DNA of 64,000 bases from Citromicrobium sp. (GTDB lineage: Bacteria > Pseudomonadota > Alphaproteobacteria > Sphingomonadales > Sphingomonadaceae). Under the pieces are notes generated by a model that made no database searches, was not told the origin of the DNA, and saw only the letters and a program-made list of their open reading frames with translations. The first letter of the stretch is position 1, and each line of letters begins with the position of its first letter. Where the stretch lies: positions 1-64,000 of the forward strand of contig QFNA01000006.1 in NCBI GenBank assembly GCA_003248395.1. Reading direction: 5' to 3'. This document shows positions 1-7,483 of this stretch, piece after piece. The translations under genes were made by a program, and so were the position numbers.

Positions 1-456
1 GGCGCGGATCAGGCTCGCATCGACCGCGAAGCCTTCTGCTCCCACCAGTCCTTCTCTCATGCAGCGCTCGACGGTCATCTCGAACAGCTTGCGCAGCAGG
101 TCGCTGTCACGGAACCGGCCGTGCCGGTTCTTGGAGAAGGTGGAGTGATCGGGCACCGACCCCTCAAGATCGAGCCGGCAGAACCAGCGATAGGCGAGGT
201 TGAGGTGCACCTCCTCGCACAAGCGGCGCTCCGAGCGTATGCCCATGCAATAACCAATAAGGAGCATCCGGATCATCAACTCGGGATCAACCGAAGGCCG
301 CCCGGTCGAGCTGTAAAACGGCTTCAGGTGCTCTCGGACACCCGTCAGATCGACGAACCGGTCGACCGAACGCAGCAGGTGATCTTGCGGCACATGATCC
401 TCGATGCGGAAGCTGTAGAACAGCGCCTCCTGCATCACCGTTCGCTCGCCCATCAT
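1..456 (-). CDS. IS1182-like transposase, N-terminal part (runs off the left edge)
   Basis: The frame is open from an ATG at 456 to the window edge (152 codons), with an AGGAG ribosome site about 10 nt upstream. It begins MMGERTVMQEALFYSF and contains the DUF772-type N-terminal region of IS1182/IS5-related transposases: a segment reading SVDPELMIRMLLIGYCMGI, then RRLCEEVHLNLAYRWFCRL, then DHSTFSKNRHGRF, ending at EGFAVDASLI just before the edge. The catalytic DDE core is therefore largely outside the window. In this family the protein cuts and joins the ends of its own element. A short palindrome (501-515) and a terminal-repeat-like sequence lie just upstream. The family call is firm; the exact IS subgroup is not. 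Confidence 0.85.
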   Translation of the reverse strand, partial: MMGERTVMQEALFYSFRIEDHVPQDHLLRSVDRFVDLTGVREHLKPFYSSTGRPSVDPELMIRMLLIGYCMGIRSERRLCEEVHLNLAYRWFCRLDLEGSVPDHSTFSKNRHGRFRDSDLLRKLFEMTVERCMREGLVGAEGFAVDASLIRA

Positions 457-500
457 CAGCCAATCTCCTGATTACGAAGATCACTGAATCAGCGGTTCGC

Positions 501-531
501 CCTCTTCGCAAGAGGAGTTTTTCAACAGAAT
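501..531. repeat. Probable outer end of the IS element
   Basis: Positions 501-515 form a perfect 6-bp stem with a 3-nt loop (CCTCTT-CGC-AAGAGG). It is followed by a segment that reads CTGTTGAAAAACTCC on the minus strand, a sequence resembling the terminal inverted repeats of many IS1182-type elements. Together they sit about 50-75 nt upstream of the transposase start, where the end of such an element is expected. The other end lies outside the window, so neither the matching inverted repeat nor the target duplication can be checked. Confidence 0.5.
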
Positions 532-960
532 AGGCCCCTAAGCGGACCCTCAGCGGGCGCGGTTAAATGACCGCTCAGAGGTCTTAGCGACTGGAAAGCA
601 TTCAGGTTCATCGTCGCCAAAGCTGCGACTCGGCTAACAGACCGTCGCTTGGCGAGTTTTACGCCCGATTTTAGATTGGTTGTAAGCGGGCAACTTTCAT
701 CGAGATGTGCCGGGTCTTTTTGGAGAAGTTGGGCCAATTTGTCATCGCGAAAGAAATAAAGCCACGACCGCACTAGACGATCAATCGCCGTCAGGCAGTT
801 AGAGAAACAAGGCGGATTGGCCATGGCCTATAGCTTTTGCCTTCATGCTTGATGGCGAAAGACGCAACGTTACGGATACAGCAGCCGAAGCACTCCCGGA
901 ATTCGGCAGGATGCTTTCGCCATCCTAAACGACCCGGCGATGGAGCAGCGGCTAGTAGGT
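532..960. other. Region with no recognised gene beside the IS end
   Basis: About 430 nt without a gene I recognise. A 100-codon minus-strand frame starts at an ATG at 824 (MANPPCFSNCLTAIDRL...) and terminates inside the IS terminal sequence at 522. It could be the stump of a gene cut by the insertion, but it has no family features and no convincing ribosome site. Composition is lower in GC than the housekeeping part of the window, which fits an accessory region. Confidence 0.35.
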
Positions 961-1503
961 TTAGAAGCGTCCGCCCGCCCAATGCGCGCGTCGGCTGTAG
1001 CGTTCACCATCAAATTCGAGATGATCTTGGTTGCGTTCACAGATGCTTTCGACAAGCTGCCGCAAACCGTCCTCATCCCCGCGAGCGTAGAGTTCCTGCG
1101 CCTTTATCTTCGTCGCGGGAACGGTGCGGGAATCATATTCTTCAAAGACATGCATTAGGCTTTCTAGGGGAGTCTGCGGTTCTGGTTTCTTGGGCAGCGT
1201 GCCTTTGGATCCTTGGGCGCCCTTATCCTTCCCATAAATCTCGGCTTGGGCTCGCTTTTCAGACCAAACTAAATATCCACAGACTACTGTTACGAGCAGA
1301 GCAACGCTACCTGCTAACCACGACCACTGCTCGGCAGTCATCCCTTGTGCGACAACAAACACCCCCACGAGAACGGCACCTAAGAGGAGCATCACGCAGC
1401 CATTAGCTAAGCCAGACTTCACGGCCTGAGCACCGAACATCAATATCAATATGATCACGACGAGGAGTATGACCACCAGCAACATAGATACACCCATAGC
1501 CAT
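961..1503 (-). CDS. Unrecognised membrane protein with three N-terminal helices
   Basis: 180 residues from an ATG at 1503. Three hydrophobic segments are visible at about residues 5-25 (VVILLVVIILILMF), 33-53 (VMLLLGAVLVGVFVVA) and 60-80 (WLAGSVALLVTVVCGYLVW). A hydrophilic C-terminal half follows, rich in Lys and Gln, then a short Glu/Arg-rich helix region (KIKAQELYARGDEDGLRQLV). I recognise no family. It lies between an IS end and a truncated nuclease, in lower-GC sequence, so acquisition by transfer is plausible. No partner gene or regulatory site is evident, and the function is unknown. Confidence 0.6.
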   Translation of the reverse strand: MAMGVSMLLVVILLVVIILILMFGAQAVKSGLANGCVMLLLGAVLVGVFVVAQGMTAEQWSWLAGSVALLVTVVCGYLVWSEKRAQAEIYGKDKGAQGSKGTLPKKPEPQTPLESLMHVFEEYDSRTVPATKIKAQELYARGDEDGLRQLVESICERNQDHLEFDGERYSRRAHWAGGRF

Positions 1504-1542
1504 TCATTGTGCAGACGATCCAATTCTCGCCTGTTATTGAAA

Positions 1543-1872
1543 CTAGCTCTCGCCGGTCGCGAACCATTGGGCAAGCTGATCAAGCGTTATCGTTGTAATT
1601 TTAACGATACCCGACGGATCCATGTTTCGCGCCCATTCTCTAGATGCCAGCCTTAGCGCACCGCTCGCGGTGCTCCTACGCGACGTAATCGTTGCTATAT
1701 GCTCGGTAGGCTGTTCCCAGCCATACTCTACTAACGTGGCATTCACGTTCATTCCGTTTGCTGAGCATGTAGCTACGAGATGACCATGCTGGTCTTCCGC
1801 TCCCTGGTAGTATACTGTTTGGCCTGCGATCAGGCTCTCTAACTGCGTCTTTGCTTCTTCGCCGCATGCCAT
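1543..1872 (-). pseudogene. Truncated staphylococcal-nuclease-like (SNase) protein, C-terminal half
   Basis: The 109-residue frame opens at MACGEEAKTQLESLIAG and continues with YYQGAEDQHGHLVATC and VNATLVEYGWEQ. This matches the second half of secreted SNase domains, where a CGxxA motif precedes the helix, a strand around DxxGRxVAxC, and the VxxGWA segment. The N-terminal half of the domain, which carries the first catalytic Arg and the calcium-binding Asp residues, is absent, and I could not find it in the sequence immediately upstream. It is probably a decayed remnant, although a short protein could still be made. The last 40 residues do not match the family as I know it. Confidence 0.5.
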
Positions 1873-2004
1873 GATTGACCGTCTCGCTAGCAGAGTTGGT
1901 CACGCTTGGAGGCCACAGCCCCCCGCTCAAGTCAGTGTGCTTCAGAAAACAACTGGACAATGTGGCGAAATATGGAGCAATATTCTTTGGTCCAAACGCG
2001 CGAT

Positions 2005-2050
2005 AAGGCAGGTGTGTGGGGTAAAATAAGGCAGGTGTGTGGGGTAAAAT
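2005..2050. repeat. Perfect tandem duplication of a 23-bp unit
   Basis: Positions 2005-2027 and 2028-2050 are identical 23-bp units, each starting AAGGCAGGTGTGTGGGG and ending TAAAAT. There are exactly two copies with no mismatch, in intergenic sequence between the nuclease remnant and the lipoprotein gene. Perfect identity points to a recent duplication or a binding-site pair. No known operator is recognised. Confidence 0.85.
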
Positions 2051-2078
2051 GTGGGTTCGGATTTGGCGGCCATTTAAG

Positions 2079-2100
2079 TAAAAAATGATTTCAAATCATT
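2079..2100 (-). terminator. AT-rich hairpin, possible terminator of the lipoprotein gene
   Basis: AATGATT (2084-2090) pairs with AATCATT (2094-2100) around a 3-nt loop. Read on the minus strand, the stem runs directly into a T-run (complement of 2079-2085). It lies about 40 nt beyond the stop of the minus-strand lipoprotein gene. The all-A/T stem is weak, so this is a modest call. Confidence 0.4.
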
Positions 2101-2141
2101 AGGTTGATACTTAATAAGTCCACCCTGTCCGCCATTTAAGC

Positions 2142-2615
2142 CTAGTTGAACGAGAGCGAATCGGATGTGCAGCGGTGCATCTGGTAGGCGACCGTGCCCT
2201 GCCCTTCGCGGCCGTAACAGATGTTTCGCTCGGTCAGCGCCTGGGCGACGACATCGTCCCGCTCCGCACATGCGACGGCGACAGCTTCCTGGTCGGTACC
2301 GCCCCTGCATTCCGTGTTGAGTTCGCGCCAGCGGGCGATCAACTGCTGTTCCTCCGACGTCCAATCAGCCTCGCCGCGCGCCTGTGAAGCATCGCTCGTT
2401 TGTGGAGCGGGAGACGTCGCTTCAGTTTCGACCGGGGACGTGTCGAGGCTAATATCCTCACTCGGAGGGGACGATTGGGTCTGAGCCGGAGTGGCTTGTG
2501 TGGAGATATCTGAGGCTGGCTCAGGCTGGGGATCGTCACAGGCCGATAGTGCCAGGACCATCAGAGCGGCGACGGCGATATAGCCACGGCGTGGTTCATG
2601 ACAGCTGATTGTCAT
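2142..2615 (-). CDS. Small secreted lipoprotein, unknown function
   Basis: From an ATG at 2615 the protein has a short basic N-terminus, a hydrophobic stretch (IAVAALMVLALSA) and a lipobox ending LSAC, followed by an Asp/Glu/Ser/Thr/Pro-rich linker of about 60 residues. A compact C-terminal domain has three cysteines (LNTECRGG, VACAERD, ICYGREGQ). It is therefore probably an outer-membrane- or periplasm-anchored lipoprotein with a flexible tether. A GTG at 2627 in the same frame is an alternative start. The start overlaps the end of the upstream small acidic gene by about 20 nt, which suggests coupled translation. The domain resembles Cys-containing tails in other sphingomonad lipoproteins, but I cannot name it. 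Confidence 0.75.
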   Translation of the reverse strand: MTISCHEPRRGYIAVAALMVLALSACDDPQPEPASDISTQATPAQTQSSPPSEDISLDTSPVETEATSPAPQTSDASQARGEADWTSEEQQLIARWRELNTECRGGTDQEAVAVACAERDDVVAQALTERNICYGREGQGTVAYQMHRCTSDSLSFN

Positions 2616-2766
2616 TCTCCTTCTCACCAGGTTGACGCGGTGCCGGACCGGGCTTGCGTCTCTTCGAATTCACGTCGGTCATGTCGTCGTCTTCCAGGCC
2701 GCCATCGCGATCACCGTCGATGCGCTCTGCATCGCCCTGCGGATCGTCTTCGATTTCATATTCCAT
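2596..2766 (-). CDS. Small acidic hypothetical protein
   Basis: 56 residues starting MEYEIEDDPQGDAERIDGD, strongly acidic in the first half and basic/Pro-rich in the second (KRRKPGPAPRQPGEK). Upstream, in the same frame, a start at 2802 would add 12 residues. The gene sits between the antiporter and the lipoprotein on the same strand and overlaps the lipoprotein start. No family is recognised; the low-complexity charge pattern suggests a disordered protein. That the reading frame is used at all is inferred from the overlap and orientation only. Confidence 0.45.
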   Translation of the reverse strand: MEYEIEDDPQGDAERIDGDRDGGLEDDDMTDVNSKRRKPGPAPRQPGEKENDNQLS

Positions 2767-2857
2767 TGCTCGATTCCTCTCGCAATAAAAACGCTCTGCC
2801 ACCGGAATCGCCCCCTCGCCTAGCGACGAAGCGATTGATATTTACGCCGAAAGCTTT

Positions 2858-4714
2858 TCAACGTCCGCGCTGGATGATCTCGTCCATCTGCTCGCGCAGG
2901 ACGGGATCCCACTTCGCCCGCAATTCCTTGACCTTCGCGATTAGCGGCGCGTTTTCCATCGGCGGGGTCTCGATATCGTAAAGCTCGGCGACCTCGCGCA
3001 TCGAACTGCGGTCCATGTCCTCGAAGGCGCTGGCCATCGCAATGGCATTCTGGCGATCGATACCGAGCGCTTCATACGCCGACCGACCGATGCGGATGCT
3101 GGCATCGTAGGTCTCGCGCACGATGTCGCGGCAGCCGTAGGCCCACAATTCATAGACATGATTGCGGTCGATTGCGCGTGCAATGATGTGAACATGCGGA
3201 TGATGCTGGAGTACGTAGCGCACGACCTTGTCGATCTGCTCGCGTTCGTCGAGCGCTACGATCAGAAGCTTGGCACGGCCAATCCCCGCGGCGTGCAACA
3301 GGTCAGGACGGGTCGCATCGCCATAATAGGTGCGAATGCCGAATTTCTGGAGGATTTCCAGATGGCTGCTGTCGTAATCGATGACGGTGGTGGAAAATCC
3401 TGCGGTCTGCAGCATGCGGTCGACAATGCCGCCGACCCGGCCCCGCCCGGCAATGATGATGTCGTTCTCTTCCTCGATGGAGTCCGGCTCGCGCTCGAGC
3501 CCCCTGCAATAGGCGGCTGCAATGACCTTGTCGTAGAGGATAAACAGCAGCGGCGTCACCAGCATGGTCAAGGCCACGATCAGCAGCATCATGTCGGCGG
3601 TTGCGCTGTCGATCACCAGATTGGCGAGGGCAAAGGCGATGAGCACGAAGGCGAATTCACCGGCCTGCGGCAGGCTGAGGCAGAACAGCCAGAGCGCCTG
3701 CTTGCGCAGCCCGTAAAGCCAACCGACGACGGCAAGAACGGCGAATTTCGCCGCGATGGTCACGGCCGCCCAGAAAACGACGTCCTGCCATATCTGCGAG
3801 GCAAGACCGAAGTTGATGCCTGCCCCCACGGTGATGAAGAAAAGCCCCAGCAGCAGCCCCTTGATGGGATCGATGTCGCTTTCCAGTTCGTGACGGTATT
3901 CGCTGGTGGCGAGTACCACGCCAGCGACGAACGCGCCCAGTGCGGGTGACAGGCCGACGAGCGACATCAGCAGGGCGATTCCGATCACCACCAGCAAGGC
4001 CGCGCCGGTAAACAGTTCGCGCAGATGGGCGCCGGCGATAAAGCGAAACAGCGGACGAATGGCGTAAATGCCGATCGCCACCACCGCAGCGACGGCTCCG
4101 ATCCGCGAGAGGGCCGCGAGCCACATCGGCATGGACGCGGTGAGATCGATACCGTGATGGGCCCCCTCGCCTTCGTGCCCGCCGGTCGCGGAGTAGAGTT
4201 CCGGCATGGCAAGCAGCGGCAGCAGCGCGAGGATCGGGATGACCGCAACATCCTGGACCAGCAGGACGGAAAAGCTGGCTTCTCCGCCATCGGTCCGCAG
4301 CAGCTTCTTTTCGGTCAGCGACTGGACAATGATCGCGGTCGAGGACAAAGCCAGGATCATGCCAATGGCAAGCGCGGTCTGCCATGGCTGCGCATCGAGG
4401 AGCGCGATGCCCATGATTACTAGCGTGGTCAGCACGACCTGCCCTCCGCCGAGGCCGAGCAGCTTGCCGCGCATCGCCCATAGTCGCTTGGGCTCCATCT
4501 CCAACCCGATGATGAACAGCATCATCACCACGCCGAATTCGGCAAAGACCTGCATCGCCTCGACATCGACGTTGAGCGCCGCCAGCATCGGACTGATCGC
4601 CATGCCGGCAAGCAGGTAGCCGAGCACCGAACCGAGGCCGAAACGCGTGGCCAATGGCACGGAAACGACCATGGCCACGAGGATGAGGAAGGCGAGAATC
4701 AGGAAGCTGGTCAT
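2858..4714 (-). CDS. Kef-type monovalent cation:proton antiporter (CPA2 family)
   Basis: 618 residues. The first 385 or so form 12-13 hydrophobic helices typical of Na+/H+ exchanger-type CPA2 carriers, including LSSTAIIVQSL and SPALGAFVAGVVLA segments. A cytoplasmic TrkA-N (RCK) nucleotide-binding domain follows, with a Rossmann motif at DIIIAGRGRVGG and the second-strand Asp in VIDYD. The family exchanges K+ or Na+ for protons, often gated by NAD(H) or glutathione adducts. A strong AGGAGAAGG ribosome site precedes the ATG at 4714. The gene begins 22 nt after the lpdA stop on the same strand, so read-through from lpdA is likely. KefB, KefC and YbaL cannot be separated from sequence alone. Confidence 0.9.
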   Translation of the reverse strand: MTSFLILAFLILVAMVVSVPLATRFGLGSVLGYLLAGMAISPMLAALNVDVEAMQVFAEFGVVMMLFIIGLEMEPKRLWAMRGKLLGLGGGQVVLTTLVIMGIALLDAQPWQTALAIGMILALSSTAIIVQSLTEKKLLRTDGGEASFSVLLVQDVAVIPILALLPLLAMPELYSATGGHEGEGAHHGIDLTASMPMWLAALSRIGAVAAVVAIGIYAIRPLFRFIAGAHLRELFTGAALLVVIGIALLMSLVGLSPALGAFVAGVVLATSEYRHELESDIDPIKGLLLGLFFITVGAGINFGLASQIWQDVVFWAAVTIAAKFAVLAVVGWLYGLRKQALWLFCLSLPQAGEFAFVLIAFALANLVIDSATADMMLLIVALTMLVTPLLFILYDKVIAAAYCRGLEREPDSIEEENDIIIAGRGRVGGIVDRMLQTAGFSTTVIDYDSSHLEILQKFGIRTYYGDATRPDLLHAAGIGRAKLLIVALDEREQIDKVVRYVLQHHPHVHIIARAIDRNHVYELWAYGCRDIVRETYDASIRIGRSAYEALGIDRQNAIAMASAFEDMDRSSMREVAELYDIETPPMENAPLIAKVKELRAKWDPVLREQMDEIIQRGR

Positions 4715-4736
4715 CGCCTTCTCCTATTAAGCCGGG

Positions 4737-6082
4737 TCAGATGTGCAAGGCGCGTCCGTAGCTCGCAAGCACGCTCTCGTGCATGCTCTCGCTGATGGTC
4801 GGATGCGGGAAGACGGTCTGCATCAGTTCGGCCTCGGTCGTCTCCAGCGTCTTGCCGACGACGAAACCCTGGATCATCTCGGTCACCTCGGCGCCGACCA
4901 TATGCGCGCCCAGCAGTTCGCCCGTCTTGGCGTCGAACACGGTCTTCACGAAGCCTTCCGCCTCGCCCAGCGCGATGGCCTTGCCGTTGCCGATGAAGGG
5001 GAAGGTGCCCGCCTTGACCTCGTGGGGATGTTGTTGCGATCGAGCGGGTGCGGATGGACATCTGTGTTGCCCAACTCCTTGGCAATCGCCTCGGCGGTGG
5101 TGACGCCCTCGTGGCTCGCCTTGTGCGCCAGCCAGGGGCCGGGGGTGCAGTCGCCGATGGCCCAGAGGCCCTTCGACTTGGTGCGGCCATAGGGATCGAT
5201 CTGGATGAAACCGCGGTCCATCTCGGCGAGCTTGTCGAGGCCGATATTCTCGGTGTTCGGCACGATGCCGATGGCGGTGATGCAGTGGGTGAACTCGGTC
5301 TCTGCAACCTTGCCGTCCTTGGCCTTGATCTTGGCCTTCACGCCCTTGTCGGAGACCTTGATATCCTCGACGCCGGCGCCGGTCATGATGGTCATGCCCT
5401 GCTTGGTCAGGCTTTTCTCGAGGAAGGCTGAAACGTCCTTGTCTTCCACCGGCACAATACGGTCGAGCATTTCGACCACGGTAACATCGCAGCCCATGTC
5501 GTTGTAGAAGCTGGCGAACTCGATCCCGATCGCGCCACTGCCGATCACGAGCAGCTTCTTCGGCATTTCGGGCGGGGTCATCGCATGGCGATAGGTCCAC
5601 ACGCGCTTGCCGTCGGCCTTAGCGAAGGGCAGGTCGCGGGCACGCGCACCGGTGGCAACGATGACGTGCTTGGCGGTGAGCTTCTCTTCACCCTTCTCGC
5701 CCTTCACGGTCAGCGAGGTCGGGCCGGTCAGCGTGCCCTCCCCCATGTGCACCGCGATCTTGTTCTTCTTCATCAGATGCGTGACGCCCTGGTTGAGCTG
5801 CTTGGCCACCCCGCGACTGCGTTTCACGACAGCTTCGAGGTCCGCCTCGATCGCGCCGGCGATCTTGAGGCCATAGTCGCTCGCGTGCTGGGCATAGTGC
5901 AGGATCTCGGCGCTCCGCAGCAGCGCCTTGGTCGGGATGCAGCCCCAGTTGAGGCAGATGCCGCCCAGCAGCTCGCGCTCGACAATGGCGGTCTTCAGCC
6001 CCAGCTGCGCACAACGGATCGCCGCGACATAGCCGCCGGGTCCGGAGCCGAGAACGATGACGTCGTATTGCGAATCAGCCAT
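4737..6082 (-). pseudogene. lpdA: Dihydrolipoyl dehydrogenase (E3), frameshifted with an internal deletion
   Basis: E3 re-oxidises the lipoyl groups of 2-oxoacid dehydrogenase complexes with FAD and NAD+. Frame one (from the ATG at 6082) holds the FAD motif GSGPGGYVAA, the redox disulfide CLNWGC and the NAD motif GSGAIGIEFASF, and reads correctly to DRNNIP at about 5024. The next correct residues, EVKAGTFPFIGNGKAIA, are in another frame and continue through VFPHPTISE, the catalytic His/Glu of the dimer interface, to the stop at 4737. Between them about 23 residues expected in all homologues (the TxPQVASVG segment opening the dimerisation domain) are missing. The missing length must be 1 more than a multiple of 3; roughly 70 nt fits the usual 471 residues. 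As written, translation ends early and no active dimer could form. Confidence 0.88.
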
Positions 6083-6119
6083 TCGAATTAAGCCTTTCGA
6101 GCCTGGATGGGGGGAGACA

Positions 6120-6136
6120 TGTTACACGTGTTACAC
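6120..6136. promoter_or_regulatory. Short direct repeat upstream of lpdA, possible operator
   Basis: TGTTACAC occurs twice (6120-6127 and 6129-6136), separated by one base, creating an internal palindrome ACACGTGT. It lies about 40 nt upstream of the lpdA start in a 198-nt intergenic gap. The placement suits an operator or promoter element. I recognise no specific regulator. Confidence 0.35.
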
Positions 6137-6280
6137 GGTTCAGAAGGCAAAATGCCCGCCGGTACTTGAAGCGAAAAATGGCGGATTTTCCGGCTAAAGG
6201 TCATGGCGCGGGTCATGCCGTCACCATGGCATTGCCGGTGCAGTGTAGGACAGAACGAAATGGCTGGATGCTCATCATGG

Positions 6281-6688
6281 TCATCCCGCGATCACCAGCA
6301 CGTAACGGTCCTCTATCCAGCCATATTCGCACGGGCCGGTATAGGGCCGGGCAGCTTCATAGGGCCCGGTCACGCCGCAATCGCTCGTTCCGCCCTCCGG
6401 GTCGAAATAGACGATCCCGGTCCAGTCGCCCGACCCGTCGCAAACCCAGAAAAGATCGCCTGCCTCGAGCCGGTCCTTCTCACGCCCATTTGGCGATGGC
6501 GCTGACCGCACTGGCACAAAATCGCCGTCGCTCGCGCGAAGCCCATCGACCCTGGCGAAGGATGGGCACGCATCGAGATCCATCCGGTGCGAGCCGGGGA
6601 CCACCGGGACTTCGGCCGCCAGCTTGTCCATCGGTGCACAGGCCGCGTGGACGAGAAGCGAGGCGGTAAAGATTGCGCGGCCGATCAT
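6281..6688 (-). CDS. Exported SH3-like protein, unknown function
   Basis: 135 residues from the ATG at 6688 (a GTG at 6691 is in frame). A signal-like N-terminus (GRAIFTASLLVHAACA) is followed by a compact domain with the pattern RLEAGDLFWVCDGSGDWTGIVY, then CGVTGPYEAARPYTGPCEYGWI and a final strand VLVIAG. Paired cysteines and the GDW/GIVY strands resemble bacterial SH3-like (SH3b) domains that bind cell-wall or protein ligands outside the membrane. The start overlaps the stop of the thioesterase gene, so the two are co-translated. Similar small proteins accompany this thioesterase in related genomes, from memory. The function is not known. Confidence 0.7.
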   Translation of the reverse strand: MIGRAIFTASLLVHAACAPMDKLAAEVPVVPGSHRMDLDACPSFARVDGLRASDGDFVPVRSAPSPNGREKDRLEAGDLFWVCDGSGDWTGIVYFDPEGGTSDCGVTGPYEAARPYTGPCEYGWIEDRYVLVIAG

Positions 6689-7071
6689 CACGCCATCCCC
6701 TCAGCGATTTGCACCGAGCGCGGCCGGTCATCTTCGTCGAGGAGCACGAATTTGAACGTGCCTTCGGCCACCCTGGTCTCTGCCGTTCCATTGCGTGTCC
6801 GGGCGATGGCTTCGGCAGTGATGGTGAGCGAGGTCTTGCCGGTCGCCGCGATTGCGCAATAGACCGAGAGTTCGTCCCCCACCTGCATTGCGCCGGGAAA
6901 GGCAAAATCTGTTGCCGAGACAACCACCGCCTTGCCCTGCCCCTCACGACTGGCGAGTGACCCTGCGCCAAGCGCCATCTGGCTCATCAGCCACCCGCCG
7001 AACACCCCGCCATAGGGGTTGAGGTCGGTCGGCATGGCCGTGACGCGGATTTGGGGGGAGCGGTCAGGCAT
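6688..7071 (-). CDS. Hotdog-fold acyl-CoA thioesterase (YciA/PaaI-like)
   Basis: 127 residues from the ATG at 7071 (MPDRSPQIRVTAMPTD). The hotdog core is clear: the strand-helix LNPYGGVFGGWLMSQMALGAG carries the conserved substrate-tunnel segment, followed by VVVSATDFAFPGAMQVGDELSVYC and a GKTSLTITAEAIAR strand. These enzymes hydrolyse acyl-CoA to free acid and CoA and act as dimers or tetramers in the cytoplasm. The gene overlaps the membrane-protein gene before it and the SH3-like gene after it, placing it inside the pdhC-lpdA cluster. A role in clearing CoA esters near pyruvate dehydrogenase is an inference. Confidence 0.85.
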   Translation of the reverse strand: MPDRSPQIRVTAMPTDLNPYGGVFGGWLMSQMALGAGSLASREGQGKAVVVSATDFAFPGAMQVGDELSVYCAIAATGKTSLTITAEAIARTRNGTAETRVAEGTFKFVLLDEDDRPRSVQIAEGMA

Positions 7072-7477
7072 CAGTTGATCCAAATGTGTTCTGCTCAACG
7101 TGACTGCCAGCCAAGAGATAGGTCAGAACGAACAAACCCGCAGTGAAGATGAAAGTGAGTGCGGCCAACCGTGCGAAGAAGTCGGCTTCAGCGAGGCCGA
7201 ATGGGAGGCAGACCATTATCATCATGCCAATGCCGGAGCCGACCATCGCATCGCCACCAATCTTGTCGAGAACGATCGTGACCGGGAAGCCGAACGCAAA
7301 CAAGCCTAGTAACGTAACCAGATAGCTCGGCATTAGGATGAAGAGGAGAGCACTATTATCTGCACCGTCAGCAATGATCGGTTTACCGTCTAGCAACAGC
7401 GACGAGATGAGTGCGGCCGAAGGCGCGAGCAGCAATGCCGTCACAGATGCTAATCCGAATGAAGACCGAAGCCCCAT
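7064..7477 (-). CDS. Small integral membrane protein, unknown function
   Basis: 137 residues beginning MGLRSSFGLASVTALLLAPSA with four predicted helices, at about residues 5-25, 45-68, 78-98 and 103-124. Short polar loops hold no recognisable motif, and the C-terminus is hydrophilic (SHVEQNTFGSTDA). It starts 6 nt after the pdhC stop and overlaps the thioesterase start by 8 nt. Base composition is lower in GC than its neighbours, so it may be a later arrival in the operon. No family is recognised. Confidence 0.6.
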   Translation of the reverse strand: MGLRSSFGLASVTALLLAPSAALISSLLLDGKPIIADGADNSALLFILMPSYLVTLLGLFAFGFPVTIVLDKIGGDAMVGSGIGMMIMVCLPFGLAEADFFARLAALTFIFTAGLFVLTYLLAGSHVEQNTFGSTDA

Positions 7478-7483
7478 TGTTAA

